From positions 12,200,856 to 12,264,855 of the forward strand of contig OZ022241.1 in assembly GCA_963978895.1 (NCBI GenBank): a DNA stretch of 64,000 nucleotides, given 5' to 3'. The position numbers were made by a program, and so were the translations under genes. Under the pieces are notes generated by a model. That model was given only the letters and a program-made list of their open reading frames with translations, was not told the origin of the DNA and did no database searches. Numbering within the stretch: the stretch's first letter is position 1; every line of letters starts with the position of its first letter. Source of the DNA: Erpobdella octoculata. Taxonomy: Eukaryota > Annelida > Clitellata > Hirudinida > Erpobdellidae. Positions 53,583-64,000 of the stretch are shown here, piece after piece.

Positions 53583-55538
53583 TTAATCCTGTTCGTCCCG
53601 AACAGTTTCATTGCCTCCATAATATTTGGCAAGGCGGTCAACATGAATTACTTTCATCTTAGTACGTTGGCCCTTTTGAATCCGGTAGATGACATCATTG
53701 ATCCTTTTAATAATTCTATATGGTCCTTCCCAATCTTGTTGAAATTTAGGTGATTTCCCAATTTTACGTTGTGGATTGTAGAACCACACCAACTCATTTT
53801 CTTTAAACTCTTTCATATTTGATTGGCGATCATACCGAGTTTTCATTCTGTCGCTGGCTGCTTTGATCTTATTTCGGGCTACGAAATGAATTTCATTTAA
53901 CCGAGCCCGCAATTGTGCGGCATACTCGCTTTCCGATTCTACTTTGTCTCCCGGACTTCCAAACATAAGATCGCAAGGAAGTCGTATCTCCCGTCCAATT
54001 AACATTATACTTGGGGTGGCCTTCGTCGTGTTGTGAACCGATCCTCTGTAAGCCATAAAAAATAACGGAATGTGTTTATCCCAATCAACTTGGTTTTTAC
54101 CGACCATCTTAGACAAGTGCTGTTGAATAGTTCGATTAAATCGTTCCCCCATACCGTCAGACTGAGGATGAAGGGGAGTTGTGCGGGTTTTATGTATGCC
54201 TAAAACACGGCACATTTCTCTAAACAATTGTGAATCAAAGTTCCTGCCCTGATCTGAATGGAGCTCCATTGGTACTCCATAACGACTAACCCAGCCATCA
54301 ACAACAACGTTGGCAACTGTCACTGCTTCTTGATTAGGTATAGCAAAAACCTCTGGCCATTTCGTAAAATAATCTATGACCACAATAATGTACTTATTGC
54401 CAGATTTTGACACTGGAAATGGACCTGCTAAATCTATAGCAATTCTTTCAAAAGGGGAACCTACATTGTACTGTTGTAAATGGCCCTTTGTTTTAGCGTG
54501 TGGTTCTTTACTAGCGGCACATGTATCGCATTTTTGACACCATTCCTCTACATCCATTTTACAGTATACCCAATAAAATCTTTGGCGGATTTTGTCCAAC
54601 GTTTTATTCATCCCTAGATGTCCCCCTGATACTCCGGAGTGCATTTGTTGGAGCACTTCTGGCACTTTTACTTTTGGAATGATTAATAGCAAAACATTGG
54701 TGAAACCATCAGTGCTTTCCCAAATTCTTTTTAGAGATCCCTTTACAACCTTTAGAGAGTCCCATTGTGCCCAATACGATTTAGTAGCAGGACTCAATTC
54801 AGAAATCTCTTGCCGGTCAGGTTTCTTCCCTTCTTCCATCCATCTCAAAATCGGCCCTATATCATCATCTTTTAATTGTTCGTCTCGAATCACATCATCT
54901 GACCAAGTGTCGTCAATTTGAAACCGTACCTGAAAACACTGATTATTTATTTCCTTCCCCTCCATGCGAATGCAATACTTACATTCATCATTGCAAGGTC
55001 GTCGTGACAGTGCGTCAGCATTTTTGTGCTGTTCACCCTTCCGATGCTGAATTTCAAACTCGTATGATTGTAAACGTTTGATCCACCTAGCCAATTGTTC
55101 TTCTGAATTTTTAAAATTTAAAAGCCATTTCAAAGCATCGTGATCCGTTCTCAACAAAAACTTTTGACCATATAAATACTTGTGAAAGGGCTTAATAGAA
55201 TCAACGATCGCTAATAACTCACGTCTGGTGACGCAATAATTGCGCTCCGGTTTCGACAAAGTTCTGCTATAATAAGCTATAACCTTTTCAGTGCCGTCAA
55301 CAATTTGACGAAGCACTGCCCCTATTCCTTCATTACTTGAATCTGTGTCTAATACAAAATCTTTTCCAGGGATTGGATACGACAGAACTGGCGTCAAACT
55401 CAAAGCTGTTTTTAACTGTTCGAACGCCTGTTGATTTGCCTCTGACCAATCAAACGGTGCATTCTTTTCTGTAAGCTTATATAGTTCTTTTGCAATGCTG
55501 GAAAAGCTGGCTACAAATCGTCGATAATATGTGCACAA
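53583..55538 (-). pseudogene. Gypsy RT end, RNase H and integrase
   Basis: 651 residues. It starts in the RT thumb (YYRRFVASFSSIAKEL) and continues with RNase H (VLDTDSSNEGIGAVL, YYSRTL, ELLAIV, LRTDHDALKW). Next are the H2C2 finger (HSGVSGGHLGMNKT...CQKCDTCAASK) and the integrase core: D in AIDLAGPF, D in HSDQGRNF, E in GMGERFNR. A C-terminal GPY-like region has GPYRIIKRI. This segment itself is uninterrupted. It is separated from the preceding RT part by one in-frame stop at 55581-55583. Confidence 0.9.
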
Positions 55539-55580
55539 ACCAAGAAAGCTTCTTAATTCTTGGGAATTTCTCGGAACCGG

Positions 55581-56278
55581 CTAATGGTTAACCGCTTCAA
55601 TTTTCTCAGGGTCGGTTCCTACCCCTTCGGCAGAAACTATATGACCAAGATATTTCACCTTGCTTTTAAAAAGTGCACACTTTGCCGGATTTAGCTTCAT
55701 ACCAGCATCCCGGATCCTTTGGAAAACTTCTCCAAGATTGTGTAGATGCTCTTCAAACGTCTTTCCAACAACAATAATGTCGTCCAAATAAACAAGACAG
55801 GTTCTCCAATTTAATCCTTGCAACACATACTCCATAAGTCGCTCGAAAGTTGCTGGTGCGTTGCACAAGCCAAATGGCATCACTGTAAATTGCCACAATC
55901 CTTCACCTATTGAAAAGGCAGTTTTCTCGCGATCCTCTTAAGATCTAAAGTAAAAAACATTCGAGATCCCGCAAGTGTATCGATGGTGTCATCGATTCTG
56001 GGCAGAGGGTAACTATCTTTTTGTGTGACCTCGTTTAACATTCTGTAGTCGACACAAAAACGTAGCGAATTATCCTTCTTCTTAACAAGTACTACCGGTG
56101 AACTCCATGGACTATTGGATGGTTCAATAAATCCTTGTTTCTTCATCTTTTCCAGCATCTTTCTAGCTTCCTCTCGCTTTGCCCGTAGAAGCCTTCGTGG
56201 CAGTTGACGAATGGGCTCTATTACTGGTTCGAATTCGGTGTTCAACGATCTTTGTTTTTCCATTGTCTTCTTCGTCAA
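55581..56278 (-). pseudogene. Gypsy reverse transcriptase, two broken pieces
   Basis: 56278-55907 has the N-terminal RT (IRQLPRRL, GFIEPSNSPWSSPVVLVKKK, FCVDYRMLNEVT, PLPRID). 55898-55581 has the catalytic part (QFTVMPFGLCNAPATFERLM, YLDDIIVVG, YLGHIVSAEG). A deletion plus frameshift near 55925 separates them. Confidence 0.88.
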
Positions 56279-57269
56279 TAGCTATTATATCACAATACTC
56301 TTCAATCAACTTTTCTGCTTTGACATAGTCCATTGCTTTTAGTAAAGTTTTAGCGGCTTCAAGCAGTGCCTGAATTTGCAAGTACTTCATTCTTTTTTCA
56401 TTATTATTTCTACCAATCACCGTGTTACATGCCAATATGTGATCGACTGGGCTGCATACCGCAATTTCGTCACCTTTTGTTAGTCGCTTGTCGCATTCTG
56501 TCACATTCATAACTCTGACTGGCACGTAGCTTCCTGACTACGTTCGTACCAGTGTTTTTCCGATTAATAATCCATGTTTTTCAACTCCGTTCAGGGGCTC
56601 GATGAGCCCAACAACTCTTGAGTTCTTATCGTTTTCTATTCTTGCCCAAACCAAAGATTCCGACTGAGCAGGTACAACGATGCTTTTTGTTACCAATACT
56701 CGTTTCACCGAAATCATTTTGCCTTTATAATAAACAGGTATTTCCAAATCCCCCTGTTTAAATGTTCCCATTTTTAAGTCCAATGCAAAACCATGTGCTT
56801 TCATAAAGTCAAGCCCAAGTAGACACTCTTCTTCTATGTCGGCAACCAAAAACTGATGCTGAAAGGTTCTATTTCCCAGCCTAATTTTAGTTTGAATTTT
56901 ACCAACTACTGGGACAAGCTCCCCAGTTGCAGTCTTGAGACGAATGTCATTTCCTCTTTGCAAAACTTCTCCTTTTGCTAAACAAGGCCTTATAATTGAA
57001 CAAGAAGCTCCAGTATCAATGATAAGTTTACAGTTATTTATTCCTAGTCTGCCCTCTACAAATATACTTGTCCCTTTCTTCAAAATAGAAATTGGTACCA
57101 CTTTATAAGGTAAAATATCGTTTATTGTAACAGAGTCTGGATTTTGTTTGTTGGAACGGGCCACTATGGGTCTTGCTTGTCTGACATCATCGTGCTTTTT
57201 GAAGTCCCTTTGCTTTCGTTGCCCGTGTCTAAACATCTGGAATCTACAGTCTCTCTGTAGATGTCCCAA
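56163..57269 (-). pseudogene. Gypsy protease and linker
   Basis: The retropepsin motif LIIDTGASCSIIR, then LLGLDFMKAHG, are in the 57269-56538 frame. A TAG near 56536-56540 interrupts it, and the same frame continues to 56163 without a known motif before shifting into RT. Confidence 0.85.
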
Positions 57270-58373
57270 TCCATCGCAATTTCAGCAACGCGGTGAGTTG
57301 TTATTCTTTTTCCAGCTAGGCCTTTCATCCATAATTTTTCGGACTCGATCATCCAGGTCATCTTCTTCGATTCCACCTTTCTTACCCGATGAGACCTATC
57401 AGATAATTCTTCAGAGGCTTCATAATTCAAGGCAAATGCCAAGGCCTCACTGGGACCAGCTAATCGGGCGACCCTAAGAGCTTTTTGGGTTTCGGAGTTC
57501 TTCAAGGCCGCTATGAATCCATCCGCAATAATTGTATTGAGAACATTTCGAGGGCACAAGGGATATCCCAGATTGGCGAGTCGTTCTATATCCGCTTCCA
57601 GCTGTTGCAAGCTTTCTTCGGGTTTCTGGCGTCGACTCTTGAGTTGAGCTCGAAATATTTCTGGCGCGTGTTGATTACCGAATCTGCTCTCAAGAACCTT
57701 CACGATTGCATCGTAATCATCTCTATCTGCAATAAGCTCGAGAAGCTGTAAAGCTTCTCCTCTCAAAGAAAATACCAGATTTTCCGCCTTCTGCTGGCTG
57801 GTTAACCAGTTATTTTTCCTGGCAGCAATTTCAAATTGAGCTTTGTAGACGGACCATGACACAGTGCCATCAAAAGCCGGGGTCTTGACATGCTCAACAG
57901 AATGAATTTTTTCTTTGGCTTGGCAACCAGTCTGTCCTTGTTTGACCAGATTGTTCAATTTTATCTCTAGGTTGCTCTCGATTCTCTTCTCGATTTCCTT
58001 GGTATTCTCTTCTACCAATTTTCCAGGTTATTAACTCTTTTCTCTACATCTGTTAATCTAAGCTGACCTTCGAGAATTAATTCTTTTATTCCTTCCATAA
58101 CGGCTTTGGTTTCTTTTTGCGCTGATCTGTTTTCCTCCTGTGCTGCTCTGTTCTCCTCCTGTGCTGCTCTGTTCTCCTCCGTTATCTTCTTCAAAAAATT
58201 TGTTAATTCCTCATCCATATCAAATTCATATTCGTCTGCATCCAGACTTTGGCTTTCCAATGTCATTCGGAGGCGATCCACGAGTTCAGACTTTTTTCAG
58301 ACTGTTCTCGTTTTTTTAGTTCCCGCCTCAACTCACGCAGAGAGAGTTCTTCCAATAATTTGTGATGAACCAT
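57164..58373 (-). pseudogene. Gypsy gag with SAP-like start and zinc knuckle, broken
   Basis: ATG at 58373. Three frames together give an N-terminal SAP-like helical segment, an acidic DADEYEFDMDEE stretch, three EENRAAQ-type coiled repeats, a capsid region (TPAFDGTVSWSVYKAQFE, LSLRGEALQLLE, LESRFG) and a CX2CX4HX4C knuckle near 57240-57290. Frameshifts lie near 58270, 58015 and 57370. A TGA (57282-57284) replaces the residue after the first knuckle cysteine, usually Trp. Same architecture as 5469-5738. Confidence 0.85.
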
Positions 58374-58380
58374 TTTATTT

Positions 58381-58398
58381 ATCCCACTTCTGACACCA
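58381..58398 (-). other. Gypsy primer-binding site, tRNA-Leu type
   Basis: The minus strand reads TGGTGTCAGAAGTGGGAT next to the 5' LTR, complementary to a typical Leu tRNA 3' end including CCA. Confidence 0.82.
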
Positions 58399-58400
58399 GT

Positions 58401-58614
58401 TGTTATAATATCGATAACTATACTAAGGTTCTTTAGAAATGGTCCAAAATTTATTAGAAGAAATACACACTTAAACAAAAACTTGTATCTTAGTAACTGT
58501 AATTAAGACTGGTTGATTGAAGTTATGTAAACACTCACTCTATATTTTCATGTCTTTTTGGTTATAAACGCTTCTGAGGTTTATCAGCCTTGATTATAAA
58601 CCGTTGATATAAAA
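58401..58614 (-). repeat. Gypsy 5' LTR
   Basis: 214 bp, partner of 53357-53571, followed by a TA run (58613-58635). Confidence 0.9.
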
Positions 58615-58636
58615 ATATATATATATATATATATAG

Positions 58637-59215
58637 ATAGATTGTTGATTTTTAAGTGGCAGTTACTTTAATATCCAATCAACCATATTTTCCGCTCCAC
58701 ATTTGAGGTCCCAGAAAATAAATTATTTAAATACGGTTACACATGTATAATTTTAATTTTTAAGAACATCCCAAATACCAAATTTTAAAACCACTTTTTT
58801 AGTTTTTCTTTTTTCCACCCTACGTTTGAGGTCCTGGAAACCAAATCTTCAAAAAGTGGTAAAACACGTATATCTTTATTTTTGGAATGAATACTAAATA
58901 CTAATTTTTACATCTGTTGCACTTAAAATTTTTAAGTAACAGTTATTTTAAAAGATAAATAATCCTATTTTCCACCCCACATTTGAGGTCCTGGAAACTA
59001 AATTTTCAAAAAATGGTGAAACACGTATATCATTATTTTTTTAGTAGATACTAAATATTAATTTTTACATCTGTACATCTGTAGCATTTACAGTTTTTGA
59101 GTAACTGTTACTTTAAAAAACAAATAACCATATTTTCCACCCCACATTTGAGGTTCTGGAAACCAAAGTTTCAAAAAATGGTGAAACACGTATTTTCTCA
59201 TTTTTTGGGAAAAAT
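58637..59215. repeat. ~160 bp satellite, second block
   Basis: About three and a half units of the same satellite as 51290-52470 (CCACCCCACATTTGAGGTCCTGG type words at about 58695, 58815, 58975 and 59138). Confidence 0.87.
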
Positions 59216-59412
59216 TTAGATACAAATTTTAAAACCTCCTCATTTTTTAAATAAAAAAGTTTGCTTCCCTTTTTCATCCCCTTCAAAGCAAAATTTTCAA
59301 AAATCTTTTTTTAGTTAGTGCTTACGCTATAAAAGTAATATAAGTTCCAAATTTCACGTTCCTAGGATGAGGCGTTTGAGCTTGGCGTTGATTATCAATC
59401 AGTCAGTTCTTT
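59216..59412 (-). repeat. Unique end block of the satellite element (copy 2)
   Basis: Matches 52560-52700, ending GCGTTGATTATCAATCAGTCAG next to a TA run. Same structure, so the satellite and its end block form one repeated element. Confidence 0.6.
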
Positions 59413-60542
59413 TATATATACATATTTTTTAATTGTATTTGATTTATTTTTGTTTCAAAACATAGACAATTATTATTTTTAATTAAATTTCTTTCTCAAA
59501 AATTTTTTAATTTTTAATTGAATGCTGTGTCATAAGAAGCAAGCCTATATTTCAAATTTCAGTTCGATTGGATGAGGGGAAGTTAGTTAATTTTACTTTT
59601 AACGTTTGCAACAATTGAAGCAAGTAAGACTGGCGGTGAAGTTAATCTAAGAGATTTACAAAGCTTTTAAAATTTTTGTGTTTTTATTTACGATTTACAA
59701 TCAATATAATTTTATAGACTAAATGCTCGCTAAATCATAGTAGCAGCCGAGATAATTAAAAAAAACGTTGTAAAATAGCCTCAGGCTTAGATTTAATAAA
59801 CAAATCTAATGCGTAAAACCATGTTTCAATACGTTGTCTAGTTTTAAAATTTATTTTCTTCATCACCCAGCCAGCCGGACAAAATTTTTTATTAAGCTCC
59901 CTTTGTAGAAACAAGTTTTAAACAAGTAAAGGAAAAAACGAGTTTTTTAACACAAACCTTGATTTCAAATACTCTCGATGTGTGTCTGTGTCTGTGTGTA
60001 TGTGTGTATGTATACGAAAAATGTTCAAATTACGTTTTTTTAATTGAATCATGTATTGTCATCCAATATAAAAAATATGCTAAAAGTTTCAGCTTCCTAG
60101 CTAGTCAAAAATCTGATTAAATTTTATTTGCAAGATTTGCGTACAGAGAAAGCCACACACACACACAAACAGAGATTGTAACATAAAGAAAAGTTTGTAA
60201 AATGCGCTGAAAATGGCGACGAAATAAAAAATACCAAAAATAAATTTAAAATTCAAATTTTTTTATTTTATTACTCTAGGCAAAATTGCGTTTTTTCCAA
60301 TGATGCAATCACTTGCTGTTATATTTAAATAAAGTGTAAAAAAAACATAAGTTTAAAAATATTTGCTTATTGATCAAATAAGTTCTCCGTTCTCCGTTCC
60401 GTTGTAATTGCATTTTTCATGCGAATTGACTAAAATTTTCTAACTGTTTTATAAAAAACGTTTTGTGCGAATTATAATTTGCTTTAATTAGGACCTTTTC
60501 TCGAATTTGAGTTGATTTTGCGGCGGGTATCCCAGTTTAAAT
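59413..60542. other. AT-rich, no gene; TG repeat at about 59980-60010
   Basis: Nothing was recognised apart from a GTGTCTGTGTGTATG run. The right end is presumably the 5' UTR of the CR1-like LINE. Confidence 0.45.
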
Positions 60543-61274
60543 ATGGCCAAATCTATCACTCTCGAGAGTCTTGAGGCAATACTGACAAAAATCACGGATA
60601 AACTCAACGATAATATGATGAAGGTGATGGATACTATGAATAGGAACTTTGAGATGGTGCTTAACAACGTGGTTCAGATACTAAAGGAGTCTTCTAAGGA
60701 GGCTTCTTCGAAAATGGAATTACTGGCTTCGAGAATGAATACCATTGAGTCAAGGCTCGAAGGGCTAGAAAATAAGCTCCCAGATGCTGCTAGCTTGCAG
60801 AAAAATGACTCGACTCTGCTAGAGGCAGTTTCTCGCTCATTCGTGCTGCATGAACAGGAGAAGGAGGAAAGGAAGAAGAGATCCAACAATGCTGTTATTT
60901 CTGGAATGATGTTGGATGATGCTGTTTCTGACTCCATTACTATCTCAAATTTTTGTGAAAACCACCTGACGGTGAAGCCAAAAGTTCTGAGGACACGACG
61001 ATTGAATAAGAACCCAAACCAATCCAAGACACTCATTTGTGTGACTCTTTCTAGTGCCGAGGCTGTGGATGATCTGATACAGTCTTCCATGCTTCTTCGA
61101 GCTTCTAAGGATGACGGCGCCAAGCGAGTTTTCATTAACCGCGATCTCACTAAGGAACAGGCCCATCAAAATTACCTGCGACGATGTGAAAGACGCGAAA
61201 AAGTGAAAGGGTCCGTGCAAGGTGTGCCAAAGCTGCTGACTGATGGTGGAAGTGGCCAGCCCTTTCGGATTTAA
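60543..61274 (+). CDS. CR1-like LINE ORF1 (coiled-coil nucleic-acid-binding protein)
   Basis: 243 residues. A long heptad-rich coiled coil covers residues 1-100 (repeated MNRNFEMVLNNVVQILKESS-type helix). A basic region (EKEERKKRSNN) follows, then a compact domain with NAVISGM, TLICVTLSSAEAVDDLI and RVFINRDLTKEQA, resembling the RRM-like part of LINE ORF1 proteins. It should bind element RNA. Its last 32 bp overlap ORF2 in another frame. Confidence 0.82.
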   Translation: MAKSITLESLEAILTKITDKLNDNMMKVMDTMNRNFEMVLNNVVQILKESSKEASSKMELLASRMNTIESRLEGLENKLPDAASLQKNDSTLLEAVSRSFVLHEQEKEERKKRSNNAVISGMMLDDAVSDSITISNFCENHLTVKPKVLRTRRLNKNPNQSKTLICVTLSSAEAVDDLIQSSMLLRASKDDGAKRVFINRDLTKEQAHQNYLRRCERREKVKGSVQGVPKLLTDGGSGQPFRI

Positions 61275-63834
61275 ACCTGGAAGTCGCATGGCTTTAACTA
61301 ACTTAAGAAGTATAAATAACAAGATTGCGGAAGTTGCTCTATTTTTAGAAGATTATAAACCTTTTATTTTTTGTGTTATTGAAACCTGGCTTACTAAAGA
61401 CGATCCCGACAGTTTATTTTTACCTAGAGGATATTCTGCATGTCGCTGGGATAGAGAAACCAGAGGAGGTGGTGTGGCTCTCATAATTAGAGAGGACGTT
61501 GTCTTTAAACTCATCCAAATACCAAATCAGTTCAAGCATATTGAGGTTGTCTGCATTGACATTCGTCTGAATACAACTCCATGTAGAATTATAGCCTACT
61601 ACCGAAGTGGAGGTTTTGACATGGAAGCTCATCAATATGCCATCGATAGTATTGAGTGTTTAAAAATAATCTGTTCAACAAATCACACACTATGCCTAAT
61701 GGGAGATTTCAATCTACCTGACATCAACTGGTTACAGTTTTCTCATCCCAATAATAAAATCTACACGATATTCATGAATCTATTTAACGATCTAGGACTT
61801 CATCAATTTGTGTTCCAGCATACTCGTGGCGAGAGCACTCTTGACTTGATTCTTTCTACTGACCACATGTTTATTGCAAAAATTGATGTTGTTTGCCCAA
61901 TAGCTACCAGCGACCACAATTTGATTGTATTCCGGACTAGCGACTCCGTCTCAACTACTGGTGCGTCTAATCAACATATCTACGACTTCAAACGAGCACG
62001 TTTTGAGGAAATGAATTACTATCTAAGTGACATCGACTGGAATCAAGTTTTTCAATACTGCTTTGATGTGGAAAGCTGTTGGTCGATCTTTAAACAACAG
62101 TTGGACATGGCTATGACATATTTTGTTCCTCTGTGTATTAAAGGATCAAGGTCAAAAAAAGAAAAAAAAACTCCGAAAATTCTTAGAATGATTTATAAGG
62201 CCAAGTTGTGGTTTTGGAAGAGATGGAAGGCTACTGATGCTTTGAAACACAAGGTTTGCTATGTCGAGTTTTCAAAGAAATGTTCTAAATTGGCCAAGGA
62301 AGTTCAAGTTACCACTGAGAGAAAACTTATCTTGGGGGGTAACATTGGAACGTTTTACAGGTACGTCAGCAGTAAGCTATTTACTCATCCTCGAATTGGT
62401 AGCATTGATTCGGGAAATGGCAACTCTACATCTGACGCTACCGAAATTGCCAACATTTTCAATAACTATTTTGCAAGCGTGTTTACATTCGACAATGGCG
62501 TTAATCCCATGTTGGATCCTCGATCACCGAGCTCCTTGGAGGACGTCTCCTTTACGCCGTCGACCGTTGTGAAAACGCTAAAATCTCTCAATAACTCATG
62601 TTCTCTTGGTCCAGATGGCATTCCGAACCTACTTTTGAAGAAATGCGCTTTCAGTCTAGCAACGCCTCTTTGTCATATTTTCCACACGTCTTTAAAATCT
62701 AAAATACTACCAAAAGAGTGGAAAACAGCATTTATTCAACCCATCCATAAAAAAGGTCCCACCAGCAATCCTTCTAATTACCGACCCATTTCTCTAACTT
62801 GTACCTGTTGTCGCATTATGGAGAAAATAATTAATAAAACCATGCAACACTATTTAATTGAACACAATCTCATCTCTCGACACCAACATGGATTTTTACA
62901 GTCAAGGTCAACCTGTACTAATCTACTTGAATGTGTATCTGACTGGTCATTGTCAATGGAGGAACGCAGACGCACGGATATAATTTATTTTGATTTTCAA
63001 AAGGCCTTTGATTCCATTTCTCATTTCAAATTAAAAAGAAAGTTGGAAGCTTATGGAATAGCTGGAGATCTATTGGCATGGATCACTGACTTTTTAAAGG
63101 ATCGCCGCCAGATGGTTCAGATAGACCGTAGCCTGTCTGAGCCAAGAGCTGTTACAAGCGGGGTTCCGCAAGGCAGTGTTCTCGGTCCAACTCTGTTCCT
63201 GATCTATATTAACGATGTTACAGATAGTGTGGAGTTGGGATCGATATCAGTTAAACTATTTGCCGATGACATCAAACTGTATGTACCTGTCCAGCCTAAT
63301 GCCAACAACTTACAGAAGGCAATTGACCACTTGCTGGTATGGAGCAAAGACTGGCAGTTGAACTTGGCACTGGAAAAATGTTTTGTTCTCTCTATTTTTG
63401 GTCCCGCAGGTGCAAAACTTAAATCTCCCATCTACACCATTGACTCTTACCAACTAAAGAACGTTGATCATATCAGAGACCTAGGAGTAATTGTGGATGC
63501 TAGCCTGAGTTTCAAATATCACGTGGCAAATATCGTTCATGTTGCGTCTGTGAGATCGCGTCTCATCATTAAATCATTTACATCTAAAGATCCAGATTTG
63601 CTTAAGCAAGCTTTTTGCACATATGTTCGACCTCTTCTGGAGTATTGCTCGCAGGTGTGGAATCCTCATCACCGATATCTTATTGACGATATCGAAAGAA
63701 TTCAAAAAAGATTCACCAAGGCGATCCCGGCTCTCAAGAACCTTCCGTATGCGGTGAGACTCAAAACTCTCAATCTCCCATCACTTGAACACCGAAGACT
63801 CATCAGTGATCTTTGTTTGTGCTACAGCTTTTGA
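61243..63834 (+). CDS. CR1-like LINE ORF2 (APE endonuclease and reverse transcriptase)
   Basis: 863 residues. The endonuclease covers 1-235 (NLRSINNK, ETWLT, RGGGVALI, GDFNLPDINW, ATSDHNLIVF). RT lies at about 445-720: SLGPDGIPN, NYRPISLTC, QHGFLQSRSTC, DFQKAFDSISH, VPQGSVLGPTLFLIYIND, and FADDIKLY. The C-terminus has CSQVWNPHHRY and KRFTKAIPAL. The stop at 63832-63834 is premature: a one-base shift at about 63828 leads into more LINE-typical sequence (YHSTRGHQFKL, INIWNQLPSD) that runs off the window. Otherwise it looks intact and young. Confidence 0.9.
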   Translation: MVEVASPFGFKPGSRMALTNLRSINNKIAEVALFLEDYKPFIFCVIETWLTKDDPDSLFLPRGYSACRWDRETRGGGVALIIREDVVFKLIQIPNQFKHIEVVCIDIRLNTTPCRIIAYYRSGGFDMEAHQYAIDSIECLKIICSTNHTLCLMGDFNLPDINWLQFSHPNNKIYTIFMNLFNDLGLHQFVFQHTRGESTLDLILSTDHMFIAKIDVVCPIATSDHNLIVFRTSDSVSTTGASNQHIYDFKRARFEEMNYYLSDIDWNQVFQYCFDVESCWSIFKQQLDMAMTYFVPLCIKGSRSKKEKKTPKILRMIYKAKLWFWKRWKATDALKHKVCYVEFSKKCSKLAKEVQVTTERKLILGGNIGTFYRYVSSKLFTHPRIGSIDSGNGNSTSDATEIANIFNNYFASVFTFDNGVNPMLDPRSPSSLEDVSFTPSTVVKTLKSLNNSCSLGPDGIPNLLLKKCAFSLATPLCHIFHTSLKSKILPKEWKTAFIQPIHKKGPTSNPSNYRPISLTCTCCRIMEKIINKTMQHYLIEHNLISRHQHGFLQSRSTCTNLLECVSDWSLSMEERRRTDIIYFDFQKAFDSISHFKLKRKLEAYGIAGDLLAWITDFLKDRRQMVQIDRSLSEPRAVTSGVPQGSVLGPTLFLIYINDVTDSVELGSISVKLFADDIKLYVPVQPNANNLQKAIDHLLVWSKDWQLNLALEKCFVLSIFGPAGAKLKSPIYTIDSYQLKNVDHIRDLGVIVDASLSFKYHVANIVHVASVRSRLIIKSFTSKDPDLLKQAFCTYVRPLLEYCSQVWNPHHRYLIDDIERIQKRFTKAIPALKNLPYAVRLKTLNLPSLEHRRLISDLCLCYSF

Positions 63835-64000
63835 ACGGTTTTATTGATTCCGACTTAAAACATAGTTTTCAGTTCTCCATGTATCATTCCACTAGGGGTC
63901 ACCAGTTCAAGCTAAAATCTGTCTTTAATAGAGTTGATGTTACCAAATTTTTCTATACTAATCGTATTATTAATATATGGAACCAATTGCCTAGCGATAT
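63828..64000 (+). pseudogene. CR1-like LINE ORF2 C-terminus in shifted frame
   Basis: Continues the ORF2 C-terminal domain (HSTRGHQFK, TNRIINIWNQLP) in a frame shifted from the main ORF. Cut by the window edge. Confidence 0.75.

Overview
This is a AT-rich, repeat-laden eukaryotic window, almost certainly from an invertebrate animal. The grounds are GT-AG introns, phase-1 calcium-binding EGF exons, tRNA-derived SINEs, and a mix of R2-superclade, RTE and CR1-like LINEs with copia, BEL and Gypsy LTR elements, Helitron-like repeats and an animal-type FLYWCH/MULE. There are no prokaryotic features. The species cannot be named from the sequence alone.

The most important item is easy to miss. One host gene runs left to right on the + strand from 7564 to at least 51132, in small exons between transposons. 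It has a signal-peptide exon (7564-7642), two exons forming one globular ectodomain (20558-20682 and 28959-29271), a six-cysteine EGF exon (34689-34811), seven intact calcium-binding EGF exons of exactly 129 nt (35223 to 43342, several spaced exactly 269 bp apart), and a transmembrane exon (50998-51132). Splice phases agree at every join (1,0,1,1,1...). It looks like a single-pass cell-surface or adhesion protein; its cytoplasmic tail lies beyond the last exon found.

Layout. 1-7563: TATG microsatellite, GC-rich Helitron-like fragments, a very young copia element lacking reverse transcriptase (1428-4424), and the 5' part of a plus-strand Gypsy relative (LTR, primer-binding site, SAP-like gag; 5273-6736). 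7643-20557 (intron 1): three head-to-tail copies of an R2-superclade LINE with period 3788 bp, sitting in a TATG microsatellite, then a CR1-like fragment. 20683-28958 (intron 2): an RTE LINE and an intron-containing FLYWCH/MULE transposase pseudogene flanked by inverted 20-bp minisatellites. 29272-34688: AT-rich intron with a SINE, a THAP remnant and a probable MITE. 34812-43342: EGF exon array, split by a second SINE and by a BEL element whose RT/RNase H region is replaced by acidic sequence. 43343-50997: Helitron-like pieces and a decayed CR1-like LINE. 51133-60542: a ~160-bp satellite, a compact Helitron-like copy, a decayed Gypsy element between TA repeats, and more of the same satellite. 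60543 to the end: a nearly intact two-ORF CR1-like LINE.

Two unrelated LTR elements (copia, BEL) have lost the reverse transcriptase yet keep long reading frames, near-identical LTRs and perfect 5-bp target duplications. They therefore moved recently, presumably with reverse transcriptase supplied by another element.
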